A stretch of 64,000 nucleotides of DNA from JASJCL01 sp050291585 (GCA_050291585.1 JBNKKA010000002.1:1-64000), one strand, 5' to 3'. Positions 43,148 to 53,337 are shown, counted from the stretch's first letter. The notes: generated from the sequence alone by a model not told the origin. Program-made: numbers and translations.

Positions 43148-45484
43148 CTAGAAACCCTTGAAGGGGTTGGGTCCCAGCGCTTCGATGGACTCCACGAAAT
43201 CGTTGATGATCTTGGGAACCTTGTCGTATTCGTCGATGGCCACCTGGAACTGAGCCACACGCTCCTCCTCCAGCGCCAGGCTCTGGAGGGCATCGCCGAT
43301 CTTCTTCATGCGGACCTCGGCCAGTTCGCTGCCCTTGACAAAGTGGCACTGGTAGTCATCGCCGTGCTTACAGCCCAGCAGGAAAACACCGTCCATACCC
43401 TGGGAGAGGGCGTCCTTGATCCAAATCACGTTGACCGAACCGAGGCAACGCACCGGGATCAGACGCACATCGGCGGAGTAGCTCATGCGATTGAGGCCCA
43501 CTACATCGAGGGCCGGATAGGCATCGTTCTCGCAGACCAATCCAAGGACACGCATGGGCGGCTCTTCGTAGTCGTCCTCGGAGGGAACCCCCACCGCCTT
43601 GACCATGGAGCCGATGCTGTCGATGTTATAATCGGCAAAGCCGATGATACGCTCCGGGCAGGCACCCATACAGGTCCCGCAGCGACGACAGCGATTGGGG
43701 TTGGGTTTGGGCGTCCCCTTCTCGTCATCGTCAAGGGCGCCGAAGGGGCACTCCTCTGTGCAGCGCTTGCACTGGGTGCATCTCTGGAAGAAGAAGTCGG
43801 GGAAGGTGATATCGCCCGAACGGGGATGAACGGCCACCCCGCGGCAGGAGCACTCGATACACTGAATCGCCTTGAGGGCCGCTCCGGCGGCGTCTTCCAT
43901 GGACTCTTCCACCGTCATGCTGCGACGCACCGCACCGGCGGCATAGATACCCGTACGCTGGGTCTCGTAGGGGAAGCAGATGAAGTTACTATCGCAGTAA
44001 CCCTTGAACAGGTCGATGTCCCGGAAGGCCGGCCCCTGGCGATAAGCCAGGTTGATCACCGGATCATCCACCGTAGCTGGGACCATACCCGCTGCGAGAA
44101 CGACCAGATCGGCCTTGACCTGAAGCTTGTCCCCCAAGAGGGTGTTGGTCGCATCTACGATGAGACCGTCGCCGTTCTCACTGACGTTGACGACCTGCCC
44201 CTTGGACATAAAAATACCGGCATCCTGCTGCAGGTTTTTGTAGAAAAGCTCCGAGAGACCGGGCGTGCGCATGTGCTGATAGAAGATATAGGCCTTGCCG
44301 TCGCTATAATCTTCACGCACGTATTTGGCCTGTTTGAGCGCCACCATGCTAGTGACGGCGCCGGCGTATTCGAAGTCGCCGTCATCCTCGTCCTTGCCCG
44401 GGCTCTGGACAAAGACCACCGACTTGGCCGCTTTGCCGTCCGAGGGTCGCACGATCTTGCCCTTTTTGGCCAGGGCTTCGAACTCCGCATTGGTGATCAC
44501 GTTGGGAGAGGCGCCGTATGCCAGGTGGGCCAAGGCATCGCCTTCGAGTTCAGCCGGACGCCAGCCTGCGGCGAGAATGACGGCGCCGAATTTCACACCG
44601 TCAGGGTCGAACTGGAGGATGTCCTCTCGGCCCTCGTTGTACGCCTTGTACTTCTCCTGCTGGGCCTCGACATCGAGCTCCTTGCCGTTCTCATCCACCT
44701 TCATCTCGTCGGGCAGCGGAAAAGGCACGTCAAAGGAGATCTTTTCGCCCGGATTCTTCAGGGTCACCGTGAAATTTCCCGGTTCGCCGGCGATACGGGC
44801 CACCACTGTTCCGGTTTTAATCGTAATCTTTGACTCGTCTTCAACGGCCTTGATTTTGGCGGCCACCAGGGGGGGTGACAAATCTGTAAACGGGGCCGCC
44901 ACGGGCAACTGGCTGCGCCAGTTGTTGGCCTGTCCGCCCAGAACGTCCGCTTTCTCAATGATGGTGGATTCATAGCCGGCCGCGGCCGCATCCAGAGCGG
45001 CCGACATGCCCGTCATGCCGCCACCGATGATGAGAATGCGGTTGGAGAAGGACTCGGCCTGGTAGGCCTCGGGAAGGTTGATCTTCTCCACGCGCGCCAT
45101 ACCCATCTTGATATAGTCCTCGGCCATGAGCTGAAGGCGGTCGAAGTGAACGCCATCATCCTTCTGCTCTTCCGTGACAGCAGGATTCTCGCTGCGCGGA
45201 TGGGACCAGACAACCCCCTCGCGCAGGTTGACGCGATCGATGAGACAACCGTCAAAACGAAAGGTATCGAAGTTCACCCGGCGGGAGCAGGCGCCGATCA
45301 CCAGGGTGTTGGTTCCATTGGCGATATCGCCCTTGAGCAGATCAACGCCCTCTTTACCGCAAAGAAAGGGGTGGGTTTTTACTGCCAGGCCTTCCTCTTC
45401 GGGCACGTCACACAATGCATCAATATCCAACGCATCGCCAATGCCGCAGCCCGTGCAGATATAGACACCATATTTCTTATCCAT
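43148..45484 (-). CDS. qmoB: quinone-interacting membrane-bound oxidoreductase subunit QmoB
   Basis: A 778-residue HdrA-like flavoprotein. N-terminal cysteines CTGCGIGD precede an FAD-binding fold (IIGGGMTGMSAALDAAAAG). Two ferredoxin motifs follow (CTQCKRCTEECPFGA and CRRCGTCMGACPE), and the C-terminal about 150 residues are an MvhD/HdrD-associated domain with VRCLGSVNVIWI and GCKHGDDYQCHF. It is the electron-transfer core of the Qmo complex, on the cytoplasmic side. It starts 11 bases after the qmoA stop. Confidence 0.95.
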   Translation of the reverse strand: MDKKYGVYICTGCGIGDALDIDALCDVPEEEGLAVKTHPFLCGKEGVDLLKGDIANGTNTLVIGACSRRVNFDTFRFDGCLIDRVNLREGVVWSHPRSENPAVTEEQKDDGVHFDRLQLMAEDYIKMGMARVEKINLPEAYQAESFSNRILIIGGGMTGMSAALDAAAAGYESTIIEKADVLGGQANNWRSQLPVAAPFTDLSPPLVAAKIKAVEDESKITIKTGTVVARIAGEPGNFTVTLKNPGEKISFDVPFPLPDEMKVDENGKELDVEAQQEKYKAYNEGREDILQFDPDGVKFGAVILAAGWRPAELEGDALAHLAYGASPNVITNAEFEALAKKGKIVRPSDGKAAKSVVFVQSPGKDEDDGDFEYAGAVTSMVALKQAKYVREDYSDGKAYIFYQHMRTPGLSELFYKNLQQDAGIFMSKGQVVNVSENGDGLIVDATNTLLGDKLQVKADLVVLAAGMVPATVDDPVINLAYRQGPAFRDIDLFKGYCDSNFICFPYETQRTGIYAAGAVRRSMTVEESMEDAAGAALKAIQCIECSCRGVAVHPRSGDITFPDFFFQRCTQCKRCTEECPFGALDDDEKGTPKPNPNRCRRCGTCMGACPERIIGFADYNIDSIGSMVKAVGVPSEDDYEEPPMRVLGLVCENDAYPALDVVGLNRMSYSADVRLIPVRCLGSVNVIWIKDALSQGMDGVFLLGCKHGDDYQCHFVKGSELAEVRMKKIGDALQSLALEEERVAQFQVAIDEYDKVPKIINDFVESIEALGPNPFKGF

Positions 45485-45495
45485 GGATTAACCTC

Positions 45496-46773
45496 CTACT
45501 TCCTCGCCAGGGTTTGAATCGCCTTGAGGGCCATACCGGTAGCGTTTTGGTTGGACGATACAACGTCGGCCGGCTTGTTGGCGCAACCCGCTGCGAACAT
45601 GCCGCCCTTATCGAAATCGTTGATGATAAAGCCGTCTTCGGTGGTGGCCAGATCGGCGGGCAGCTTGGCGTTGGCGGCCGTGGGCTGCATGCCGGTTGCG
45701 AGAACGACCATGTCGACGGTCTGGCGGACCTTTTCACCGCTGAGGGTGTCCTCGGCCACCACGGTGACCTTGCGGCTGGCCGGATCTTCGTTGACCTCGG
45801 CGACCTTGCCCTTGATAAAGAAGACGTTCTCATCCTCTTTGATTTTATTATAGAACTTCTCGTAGCGCTGGCCCGGTGCGCGCAGGTCGATGTAGTAGAT
45901 GTAGATCTTCGCCTCGGGGTAGCGCTCACGAATATAGGTGGCGTGCTTGAGGGAGGCCATGCAGCAGATGTAGGAGCAATAGGGCAGATGGTTCTCGTCA
46001 CGCGAGCCGGCGCACTGGACGAAAGCCACGCTCTCGGGGGCCTTGTCGTCGCTGGGGCGCAGGATCTGACCCTTTGTGGGACCATTGGGGGCCGCCATGC
46101 GCTCGAGCATCATGTTGGTGACGATATTGTCGTACTGCCCGAAGCCCAGGTTGTCGATGCGGGTGGCATCGTAGGGCTCCCATCCCGTGGCCCAGACGAT
46201 GGAGCCCACCTTGAGGTCGAGGGTCTTGGCCGCCATCTCCAAATCGATGGCGTCGTATTTACAGGCCTCCTTGGCCTTGGTGGCGTCATCGGTGCCGATG
46301 ATCTGGGGAGAGATGACATAACGCGACGGGAAGGCCATCTCGAAGGGCAGGTAGGCGCCTTTCATACGATCCATGCCGAAGTTAAATTCGTTGGAGATCT
46401 CCATCTCACAGGCAGCGGCGCAGTCGCCGCAGACGGTGCAGTTTTCGTTGACGTAACGCGGGTTAACCTTGACGCTGACCGAGTAATCGCCCGGTGCGCC
46501 GCTGACCTTCTCCACCTCCGCCAGGGTCAGGACTGTGATGCGGGGGTTGTCCTTGATGCGCCTGAAATTGATCTCCAGGCCACAGGTGGGGGGGCAGAGC
46601 TTGGGAAAGTACTGGTTCAGCTGTGACACACGCCCGCCCAAATAGGGGTTTTTCTCGACGAGATACACTTCATAGCCCACTTCGGCCGCTTCCAGAGCGG
46701 TGGTCAGGCCGGCAATGCCACCACCCACCACCATGATGCTTCCACTCACAGGGGCTGCTTTATCGTTTGTCAT
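45496..46773 (-). CDS. qmoA: quinone-interacting membrane-bound oxidoreductase subunit QmoA
   Basis: A 425-residue HdrA-like FAD protein: dinucleotide fold MVVGGGIAGLTTALEAAEVG, PYLGGRVSQLNQYFPKL and a [4Fe-4S]-like cysteine set CTVCGDCAAAC. The start ATG 46773 has GGAGGGATAG upstream; the frame extends to 46812. With QmoB and QmoC it links the menaquinone pool to AprAB. It is the first gene of qmoABC. Confidence 0.95.
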   Translation of the reverse strand: MTNDKAAPVSGSIMVVGGGIAGLTTALEAAEVGYEVYLVEKNPYLGGRVSQLNQYFPKLCPPTCGLEINFRRIKDNPRITVLTLAEVEKVSGAPGDYSVSVKVNPRYVNENCTVCGDCAAACEMEISNEFNFGMDRMKGAYLPFEMAFPSRYVISPQIIGTDDATKAKEACKYDAIDLEMAAKTLDLKVGSIVWATGWEPYDATRIDNLGFGQYDNIVTNMMLERMAAPNGPTKGQILRPSDDKAPESVAFVQCAGSRDENHLPYCSYICCMASLKHATYIRERYPEAKIYIYYIDLRAPGQRYEKFYNKIKEDENVFFIKGKVAEVNEDPASRKVTVVAEDTLSGEKVRQTVDMVVLATGMQPTAANAKLPADLATTEDGFIINDFDKGGMFAAGCANKPADVVSSNQNATGMALKAIQTLARK

Positions 46774-47186
46774 GCTATCCCTCCGTGCAAAAACGGTTTC
46801 TGTACAACTCATTCAATATTCGTTTGTTATCAGGTCCTTGTGCCCAGGCGATACCCTAAAAATGAAACCGGAACCTCGTAGCTGGATCACTGATCCACCG
46901 CCGGCATACATAAATTTCCAGCTACCAGGTTCAGGCTGCATCGGTCACCACACGCCAATCGATAGCCGCCATCAGGATCGCACCGCCTTCTGCCTGGGCA
47001 GGCCATATAACCATGATTTACGATACACGCTTAGGTAAAGCTATAAAACGAAAAGGATATCGCCTGAAAACAAAAGCGGCCGACAACGATAAGACATCAA
47101 GTGGGATGCCTGCGGCCTAGCCGCCGCAACGGTCGCATTGAAGTGCGGCTCACGGCGGCAATGGATGCCGGTCGCTCGATGCCGGT
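46774..47186. other. aprA-qmoA intergenic region
   Basis: About 410 bases between qmoA and the aprA terminator hold no gene. A 15-base palindrome TGGATCACTGATCCA lies at 46883-46897, a possible operator about 110 bases upstream of qmoA. I see no convincing -35/-10 pair. Because a terminator closes aprBA, qmoABC probably has its own promoter here. Confidence 0.45.
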
Positions 47187-47222
47187 AATAAAAACCTCCA
47201 GGTGCCAGAAGGCACCTGGAGG
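47187..47222 (-). terminator. intrinsic terminator of aprBA
   Basis: On the minus strand CCTCCAGGTGCC pairs perfectly with GGCACCTGGAGG across the loop TTCT (12 base pairs), followed by TTTTTATT. It lies 36 bases after the aprA stop. Confidence 0.9.
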
Positions 47223-47258
47223 CATTACTCGTTCGACTAGATCACAGTCGACCTTCCA

Positions 47259-49238
47259 TTAGTCTGGGATGATCTTGATGTACTCTTTCTTGAAAACATC
47301 CCACTCGGCCTTCTCCGGATCGTACTTGGAGTTGACGAAGCAGAACCAGTTCTCATCATCCTGGCCCGGACAGTCTGACTGATAGTAGAAACCTGGATAA
47401 CGGGTCTCTTTACGGAACTGGATGTGGCGCAGGTGAGACTCCACCGTCCAGATGCGGTGGTAGATCTCCCAGGCTCTCATCAGCTCGTGCAGATCGCCGG
47501 CAGCCATCTTTTCACAGTCTTCGCGCATGGTCTGAAGTAGATCCATGACAATTTCAAGACTCTTGTTGCTGGTCTGGTAGAAGGTGGCCGTACCAGCACC
47601 ATACTCATGGGTTGCCTTCATCAACCGGTACATCATGCCTTCGGGCTTGATGTAGTTGGGGTTGATGTTGATGGCGGTGGTGTATTCGCAGTGGTCGAGG
47701 AAGGTGCGAACCGGTTTGTAAACCAGGTCGACCAGCTCTTCCTTGGACTGTTTCAGGGTCGGGGTGAAGTCGGCGAAGTCTTTCGCATAGCGCACCATCT
47801 GCTTGGCGGCGATACGACCTTCGGCATGGGAGCCGGAGGAGAACTTGTGACCGGAGCCACCGACGCCGTCACCAGAGGTGAACAGACCTTCAACGGTAGT
47901 CATCTGCTTGTAGACCTTGCCGTTGCGGGCTTTGATCTTGTAGGAATCCGGTACCCAGTCATAGTCCGGGCCGGAAGCCCAGAGACCACAGCAACCGGAG
48001 TGGGAACCCAACAGGTAAGGTTCGGTGGGCATAACTTCTGAGTTTTTCTTCTCCGGCTCACAGTCCTGAGCACACCACAAGTTGGCCTGACCGCAGGTCA
48101 TGTCGAGGAAATCTTCCCAAGCTTCGGATTCAAGGTGCTTGAGTTCCTTCTTGTCCATGGTCTCGCCGAGAGTGGCCAGAGCGGTAACGGTGTCCATCAT
48201 GATGGGACCGCGACCCTCTTTCATTTCGAAGAGCATCAGGTGGTTACGCAGACAGGTCGGGGTGATGGCGGCAGTGCCGTAAGGTGCATAGCGCTCCAGC
48301 TCGGCCTTGGCGGCATCACTGCCGGCAAAGGCTTCACCCAGGCCGTTGAGGGTCTTGGCTTTGAACAGCAGGAACCAGGCACCGACCGGACCGTAACCGT
48401 CTTTAAAACGCGCCGGCGTGAAACGGTTCTCCATCATGGTCATCTCGGCGCCGACCTTCATGGCCATGGTGTAGGTGGAACCAGCGTTCCAGACCGGGTA
48501 CCAAGCACGACCCTTACCCTCGCCAACCGAACGCGGCTGGTAGATGTTGACGGCGCCACCGCAGGCCACCATCATGGTCTTGCATTTGATGATGTAGACT
48601 TTATTCTCACGGACGGAGAAACCAACCGCGCCGGCGATCTGATTTGGCTGATTGGCGTCCAAGAGCAGTTCGACGATGAAGCAGCGCTCGATGATGTTGT
48701 CTTCGCCCAGGGCGAGTTTGGCGGCTTCGGCGACGATTCTCTTGTAAGATTCGCCGTTGATCATGATCTGCCATTTACCGGTTCGGACCGGCTGGGCGCC
48801 AGCTTTAAGGGTACCCATCTTCTGGCCTTTTTTACCGTCGAGGTTTTTACCTTCTTCGGTTTTCTTCCAGACAGGCAGACCCCACTCCTCGAACAAGTGG
48901 ACAGAGTCATCAACGTGACAACCTAGATCGAAGATCAAGTCTTCACGAACCAAACCCATGAGGTCGTTACGCACCATGCGGACGTAATCTTCAGGGCTGT
49001 TGTCCCCGATGTAGGTGTTGATGGCGGAGAGGCCCTGAGCAACGGCACCGGATCTTTCCATGGCAGCCTTGTCGCACAGCAGAACGCTCTGGCCATCTTG
49101 CAGCCATTTTTTAACCTCAAACGCGGTACCGCAGGCAGCCATACCACCGCCAACGATCAGAATATCAACTTCGCGCTCCTCGACTTCCGGATCCCTTACG
49201 GCTTTGAGTTCACCCAGAACTTTGTTCGGTAATGCCAT
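47259..49238 (-). CDS. aprA: adenylylsulfate reductase subunit alpha AprA
   Basis: A 659-residue FAD flavoprotein of the fumarate reductase/succinate dehydrogenase fold. The N-terminal FAD site is LIVGGGMAACGTAFEV; family blocks include SGAVAQGLSAINTYIG, TMMVACGGAVNIY and GDGVGGSGHKFSSGSHAEGR. The enzyme reduces adenosine 5'-phosphosulfate to sulfite and AMP in dissimilatory sulfate reduction, in the cytoplasm with AprB. It follows aprB by 66 bases and precedes its own terminator; qmoABC lies downstream. Confidence 0.97.
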   Translation of the reverse strand: MALPNKVLGELKAVRDPEVEEREVDILIVGGGMAACGTAFEVKKWLQDGQSVLLCDKAAMERSGAVAQGLSAINTYIGDNSPEDYVRMVRNDLMGLVREDLIFDLGCHVDDSVHLFEEWGLPVWKKTEEGKNLDGKKGQKMGTLKAGAQPVRTGKWQIMINGESYKRIVAEAAKLALGEDNIIERCFIVELLLDANQPNQIAGAVGFSVRENKVYIIKCKTMMVACGGAVNIYQPRSVGEGKGRAWYPVWNAGSTYTMAMKVGAEMTMMENRFTPARFKDGYGPVGAWFLLFKAKTLNGLGEAFAGSDAAKAELERYAPYGTAAITPTCLRNHLMLFEMKEGRGPIMMDTVTALATLGETMDKKELKHLESEAWEDFLDMTCGQANLWCAQDCEPEKKNSEVMPTEPYLLGSHSGCCGLWASGPDYDWVPDSYKIKARNGKVYKQMTTVEGLFTSGDGVGGSGHKFSSGSHAEGRIAAKQMVRYAKDFADFTPTLKQSKEELVDLVYKPVRTFLDHCEYTTAININPNYIKPEGMMYRLMKATHEYGAGTATFYQTSNKSLEIVMDLLQTMREDCEKMAAGDLHELMRAWEIYHRIWTVESHLRHIQFRKETRYPGFYYQSDCPGQDDENWFCFVNSKYDPEKAEWDVFKKEYIKIIPD

Positions 49239-49304
49239 ATCTATCCTCCTAATGATGTAGATTTCGAATGGTTGGGCACAATGCTAATACGTCTAGGGAG
49301 ACCC

Positions 49305-49736
49305 TTAGACCTTGGGTGTGGGGATCTCGTAGCCGTCGGCTTCCTCGGTGGAGAGCAGATAGCTGTCCAGATCCTTGCCTTTCAGATCCGTGTACGCATT
49401 GGCAGCGCCTTCAGGAGTGGTCCGGATGGGGAACTTGAAGCGTTTGATGAGACCATTGCGGAACTTACAGGTCCACATGACATCTTCGGTACCCATCATG
49501 GGCATAATGCTGGATCCCAGAGGCACGAAGTCTGCGTAGCCTCTAACCTCAATTGCCTGGGTGGGGCAAATTTTGACACAGGAAAAGCACTCCCAGCACT
49601 GATCGGGTTCCTGGTTGTAAGCCTTCATTGCATTGGGGTCCAGAACCATCAGGTCATTGGGGCAGATGTACATGCAGGCGGTCTTATCGCCACCTTTGCA
49701 GCCGTCGCATTTTTCCTGAATGACAAAACTCGGCAT
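49305..49736 (-). CDS. aprB: adenylylsulfate reductase subunit beta AprB
   Basis: A 143-residue ferredoxin-like subunit with two [4Fe-4S] clusters. The first motif is CDGCKGGDKTACMYICP, with the insertion characteristic of AprB, and the second is CWECFSCVKICP. The C-terminal tail wraps AprA in known structures. It passes electrons from QmoABC to the AprA flavin. It is the first gene of the apr transcript; a promoter with a palindrome lies some 270 bases upstream. Confidence 0.96.
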   Translation of the reverse strand: MPSFVIQEKCDGCKGGDKTACMYICPNDLMVLDPNAMKAYNQEPDQCWECFSCVKICPTQAIEVRGYADFVPLGSSIMPMMGTEDVMWTCKFRNGLIKRFKFPIRTTPEGAANAYTDLKGKDLDSYLLSTEEADGYEIPTPKV

Positions 49737-50274
49737 TTACAATACCTCCTAATCTTAAACGGTGAAAGAATCAGAACTCGCAATTTCCAAACCGGGTTTG
49801 GAACAGCCTTCCTTTTCGCACCCCCCTTCTGAACTCAAGATTTACATGTATAACCATATCCACAGAAGACCAACGGTCTTTTTCAGCGATTCAGCATGCA
49901 ACCATACCTTTAATTTCACTCGGGATATGTCCGCATGCGATTAATTATAGATATCAATAATGCAGAATTATTATGTATGATTTCAGGAAGATATCGTGAA
50001 GCAAGGTAATTTGTTTACCACCCCGCCATGGCCTTGTCAAGTATTTTCGGGGCGCCCAAATTGCAAAGGTGGCAAACACTTACGGGCGTTCTCCTATGGG
50101 TATTTACCCACTTGGCACATGTAGATAGCTACGCGAATTACACCACTATATATGGTATGCATTTACCAGGCCCCGAGTGACCGTTGACAGGCACCTAGGC
50201 CCCGTTGCATTATTCGCGACGCATCGGCACCAAAGAGGAACCCCACTTCAGGCAAGCAGGCAGAGGAGACGCCC
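49737..50274. other. divergent region between aprB and a YkgJ-type gene
   Basis: About 540 AT-rich bases. They contain the aprB promoter and two palindromes (50005-50019 and 50097-50110), listed separately or in findings, and no protein-coding frame I can support. The aprBA transcript would have a leader of about 270 bases. Confidence 0.5.
50012..50040 (-). promoter_or_regulatory. predicted aprBA promoter with overlapping palindrome
   Basis: On the minus strand, TTGACA (complement of 50035-50040) and TAAACA (50012-50017) are 17 bases apart. The palindrome GGTAATTTGTTTACC at 50005-50019 covers the -10 element, a place where a repressor could act. Confidence 0.5.
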
Positions 50275-50997
50275 ATGCAACCCGCATTTCACCCACTGAT
50301 AGCAGACCAGAGCTTCCGCTTTGCCTGCCACCCTGAGGTGCCCTGTTTCAACCAGTGCTGCCGGGATCTGACCCAGCTCCTCACGCCCTACGACATCCTA
50401 CGCCTGAAACAGCACCTCAAATGCGCTTCGGCCCAATTCCTCAGCGCCCACACCATCGAAAGCACCGGGCCCCAGAGCGGCCTGCCCATCATCGCCCTCA
50501 AACCCGTGGGGGCCGAACGCTTATGCCCCTTTGTTGGCGACCAGGGATGCACCGTCTACTCGGATCGCCCCGCCTCCTGCCGCACCTATCCCTTGGCAAG
50601 GGCCGTGGGTATCCACCCCGCCACCGGCGAGCGCATGGAACAGTTTGCCCTTATTCGGGAACCCCACTGCCACGGATTTAGCTGTGACCAAGAACAATCT
50701 GCCCAAGAGTGGGTGGCCGACCAGGGTCTCGAGCCCTACAACGAGACCAACGACCGCCTGCTGAGCCTCATCCAGCATAAGCGCAGGCTGGGCAAAGCCC
50801 CCCTCAATCCCAGCCAGCGTGCCCGGTTCCATCTCGCCCTCTACAATCTGGACGAATTCCGCCTCTGCCTCAAAGAAGGTGACCTTCCCATCCCCGCCCC
50901 CTTATCAGAAATGGCGGTGGCTGCATTGGGCGGCGATGATACCGACCTCCTGGGATTCGCCATCCCATGGGTCCAGGCCGTGGTATTCGGATCCTGA
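50275..50997 (+). CDS. YkgJ-family cysteine-cluster protein
   Basis: A 240-residue protein with the YkgJ/UPF0153 cysteine pattern: CHPEVPCFNQCCRD near the start, CPFVGDQGCTVYSDRPASCRTYP in the middle, then HCHGFSC. The family probably binds a zinc or iron-sulfur site; its function is unknown. Its closest relative in the window is the gene at 53421. It is divergent from aprB. GGAGACGCCC precedes ATG 50275. Confidence 0.85.
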   Translation: MQPAFHPLIADQSFRFACHPEVPCFNQCCRDLTQLLTPYDILRLKQHLKCASAQFLSAHTIESTGPQSGLPIIALKPVGAERLCPFVGDQGCTVYSDRPASCRTYPLARAVGIHPATGERMEQFALIREPHCHGFSCDQEQSAQEWVADQGLEPYNETNDRLLSLIQHKRRLGKAPLNPSQRARFHLALYNLDEFRLCLKEGDLPIPAPLSEMAVAALGGDDTDLLGFAIPWVQAVVFGS

Positions 50998-51229
50998 CAG
51001 CGCCCATCATCTCTGGCCCTAGTCCGCCTTCGCCCAATGCTCAAACTGAACCCGTTTTATTATATCTATTAGATGGACGGGTTCTAAAGCTTAAACGCAA
51101 GCTACCGATATTGAGGCTAGCGCCGCCGCGAACTCTAAAATCAATTCATTACCAGATTACCACTCACTATCAGAATTCCACCGTGCCAATTGGGTCAGGG
51201 TCACGGTCAATTGAGGGAGCAAATCACCA

Positions 51230-53317
51230 TTGAAATCAATCAGTCTCAAAATTGGATCAAAGTTGCTCATCGCCTTCCTCCTCGTGGGGCTCATCCCTCT
51301 TGCCACCATCGGTGCCAGCTCGCTCATCACCGCCAAAGAGGCCCTCAACCAGGCGGCTATCGAAAAACTCGCGGCCATCGGGGAAACTCGACGCAACCAG
51401 GTGCAGACTTATGCAACGCAGGTCCTCACCGACGCAGAAACCATGGCACTCAGCATGGACGCCTTTATTCTCTACGAACAATTCGACATGTACGACAACC
51501 TGAGTACTGTCGAAGAGAACGGCCCCTACGATATTAACAATGCCGAATACAAATCCATCTGCGAAGAGAACGGCAAAAACTTGTCTCGTCTCTATAAAGA
51601 GGGCACCTACGCTGATGTTTACTTTTTGGGGGTCCCCTGGGGACACGTCAAGTATTCGGCCGCCAAAGGACCAGACCTGGGCAGTAACCTGAACTCAGGC
51701 CCCTACAAAGATAGCGGTCTGGGAAAAGTGTGGCGGCAAGTCATAGAAACCAAGGCCGGTGCTTTCATTGATTTCGCCCCCTATGAAGCTGCCGATATGG
51801 CGCCCTCTGCCTTTGTGGGCCAACCCATCCCGGATGAGGACGGCGAGCTTTTAGGGGTACTCGCATTTCGCATTACTGCGGAACGTATCAATGCCATCAT
51901 GCAGGAGCGCAGCGGTATGGGTAAAACCGGAGAGACCTACCTGGTCGGCCCCGATCAGTTGATGCGCTCCGACACCTATTTCGCCCCGGACCAGTTCAGC
52001 GTGGCCGCCAGCTTTGCCGACCCTCAGAAGGGCCGCATGGCCACAGAGGCGGCTCAACTCGCCCTGGCGGGCAATAGCGAAACCCGCATCACCGAAAACT
52101 ACAAGGGCCAAAAGGTCCTCTCCAGCTTCGGCCCCATAGAGGTTGGCGGTTGCCAATGGGCGATAGTGGCCGAGATCGGCGCCAAAGAAGCTTTTTCTGC
52201 GGTTGCCCACCTACAGTGGTTGAGCGGCATTTTGACCCTGACCTGCTTAGGCGGCATCATCACCGTAGCCCTTTTACTAACCCGCGCCATCACGACGCCC
52301 CTGCGTAAGGGGGTGGCCTTCGCGGAAACAATGGCCCAGGGTGATTTCAGCAACACACTCGAGGTTAAGGAGGGCGATGAGATCGGTGACCTGGGCGCCG
52401 CCCTGAACCGCATGACCCACAGCCTGGGGGAGATGCTCCAACAGATCATCGCGGGCATCGACACCCTCTCAGGTTCTTCCAGTGAACTCAATCAGCTTTC
52501 TGAGCAGATGTCCAGCGGCTCAGAACAGACCGCTGCCAAATCCAAAACCGTCGCCAGTGCATCCGAGGAGATGAACAGCAATATGAACTCGGTGGCGGCC
52601 GCCATGGAGGAGGCCGCCACAAACCTGACCTCGGTGGCCTCCGCGTCCGAGGAGATCTCCGACACTATCAACGACATCGCCAACAACTCGGACCGCGCCC
52701 GCAAGATCACCGGCGACGCCGTGCAGCAAGCCCAGACCGCATCCGAAACCGTCGGTCATCTCGGGACTTCGGCCCTGGAGATCGGCAAGGTGACCGAGGC
52801 GATCACGGAGATCTCGGAGCAGACCAACTTATTGGCCCTCAACGCTACCATCGAGGCCGCCCGGGCCGGCGAGGCCGGCAAAGGGTTTGCCGTAGTAGCC
52901 AACGAAATAAAAGAGCTGGCCAAACAGACCGCCACAGCCACCCAGGATATCAAACGTCAGGTGACGGGCATCCAGGGCACATCCGAAAATGTTGCGGCCG
53001 CCATCAACCAGATTACGGGCGTCATCAGCGAGATCGACGAGATCGTCACCACCATCGCCACGGCGGTGGCGGAACAGTCCAGCACCTCCCAGGAGATCGC
53101 CAGCAACGTCAACCAGGCCTCAGTGGGCATTACCGAGGTAAACCACAACATCGCCCAGAGTTCCGCCGTGTCGGACAGCATATCCCAGGATATCGGCGAG
53201 GTCACCCACCTCACCGACGAAATCAACCAGAGCAGCAGCAAGGTCAGCGAAAGCGCCGACAGCCTCTCCTCCCTGGCGGGCAAACTCAAGGATATGGTCC
53301 AGCGCTTCCGCATCTGA
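51230..53317 (+). CDS. methyl-accepting chemotaxis protein with extracytoplasmic Cache-like domain
   Basis: A 695-residue chemoreceptor. A first transmembrane helix (about 12-32) and a second (about 328-352, ILTLTCLGGIITVALLL) flank a periplasmic sensor with dCache-like strands (WGHVKYSAAKGPDLG, YLVGPDQLMRSDTYF). HAMP follows (about 353-405), then the signalling helices with the conserved hairpin EISEQTNLLALNATIEAARAG. The start codon is TTG 51230, with GAGGGAGC upstream. No C-terminal CheR-binding pentapeptide is seen. Ligand unknown. Confidence 0.92.
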   Translation: MKSISLKIGSKLLIAFLLVGLIPLATIGASSLITAKEALNQAAIEKLAAIGETRRNQVQTYATQVLTDAETMALSMDAFILYEQFDMYDNLSTVEENGPYDINNAEYKSICEENGKNLSRLYKEGTYADVYFLGVPWGHVKYSAAKGPDLGSNLNSGPYKDSGLGKVWRQVIETKAGAFIDFAPYEAADMAPSAFVGQPIPDEDGELLGVLAFRITAERINAIMQERSGMGKTGETYLVGPDQLMRSDTYFAPDQFSVAASFADPQKGRMATEAAQLALAGNSETRITENYKGQKVLSSFGPIEVGGCQWAIVAEIGAKEAFSAVAHLQWLSGILTLTCLGGIITVALLLTRAITTPLRKGVAFAETMAQGDFSNTLEVKEGDEIGDLGAALNRMTHSLGEMLQQIIAGIDTLSGSSSELNQLSEQMSSGSEQTAAKSKTVASASEEMNSNMNSVAAAMEEAATNLTSVASASEEISDTINDIANNSDRARKITGDAVQQAQTASETVGHLGTSALEIGKVTEAITEISEQTNLLALNATIEAARAGEAGKGFAVVANEIKELAKQTATATQDIKRQVTGIQGTSENVAAAINQITGVISEIDEIVTTIATAVAEQSSTSQEIASNVNQASVGITEVNHNIAQSSAVSDSISQDIGEVTHLTDEINQSSSKVSESADSLSSLAGKLKDMVQRFRI

Positions 53318-53337
53318 ATGCTTTTCTCCCCAAAAGC

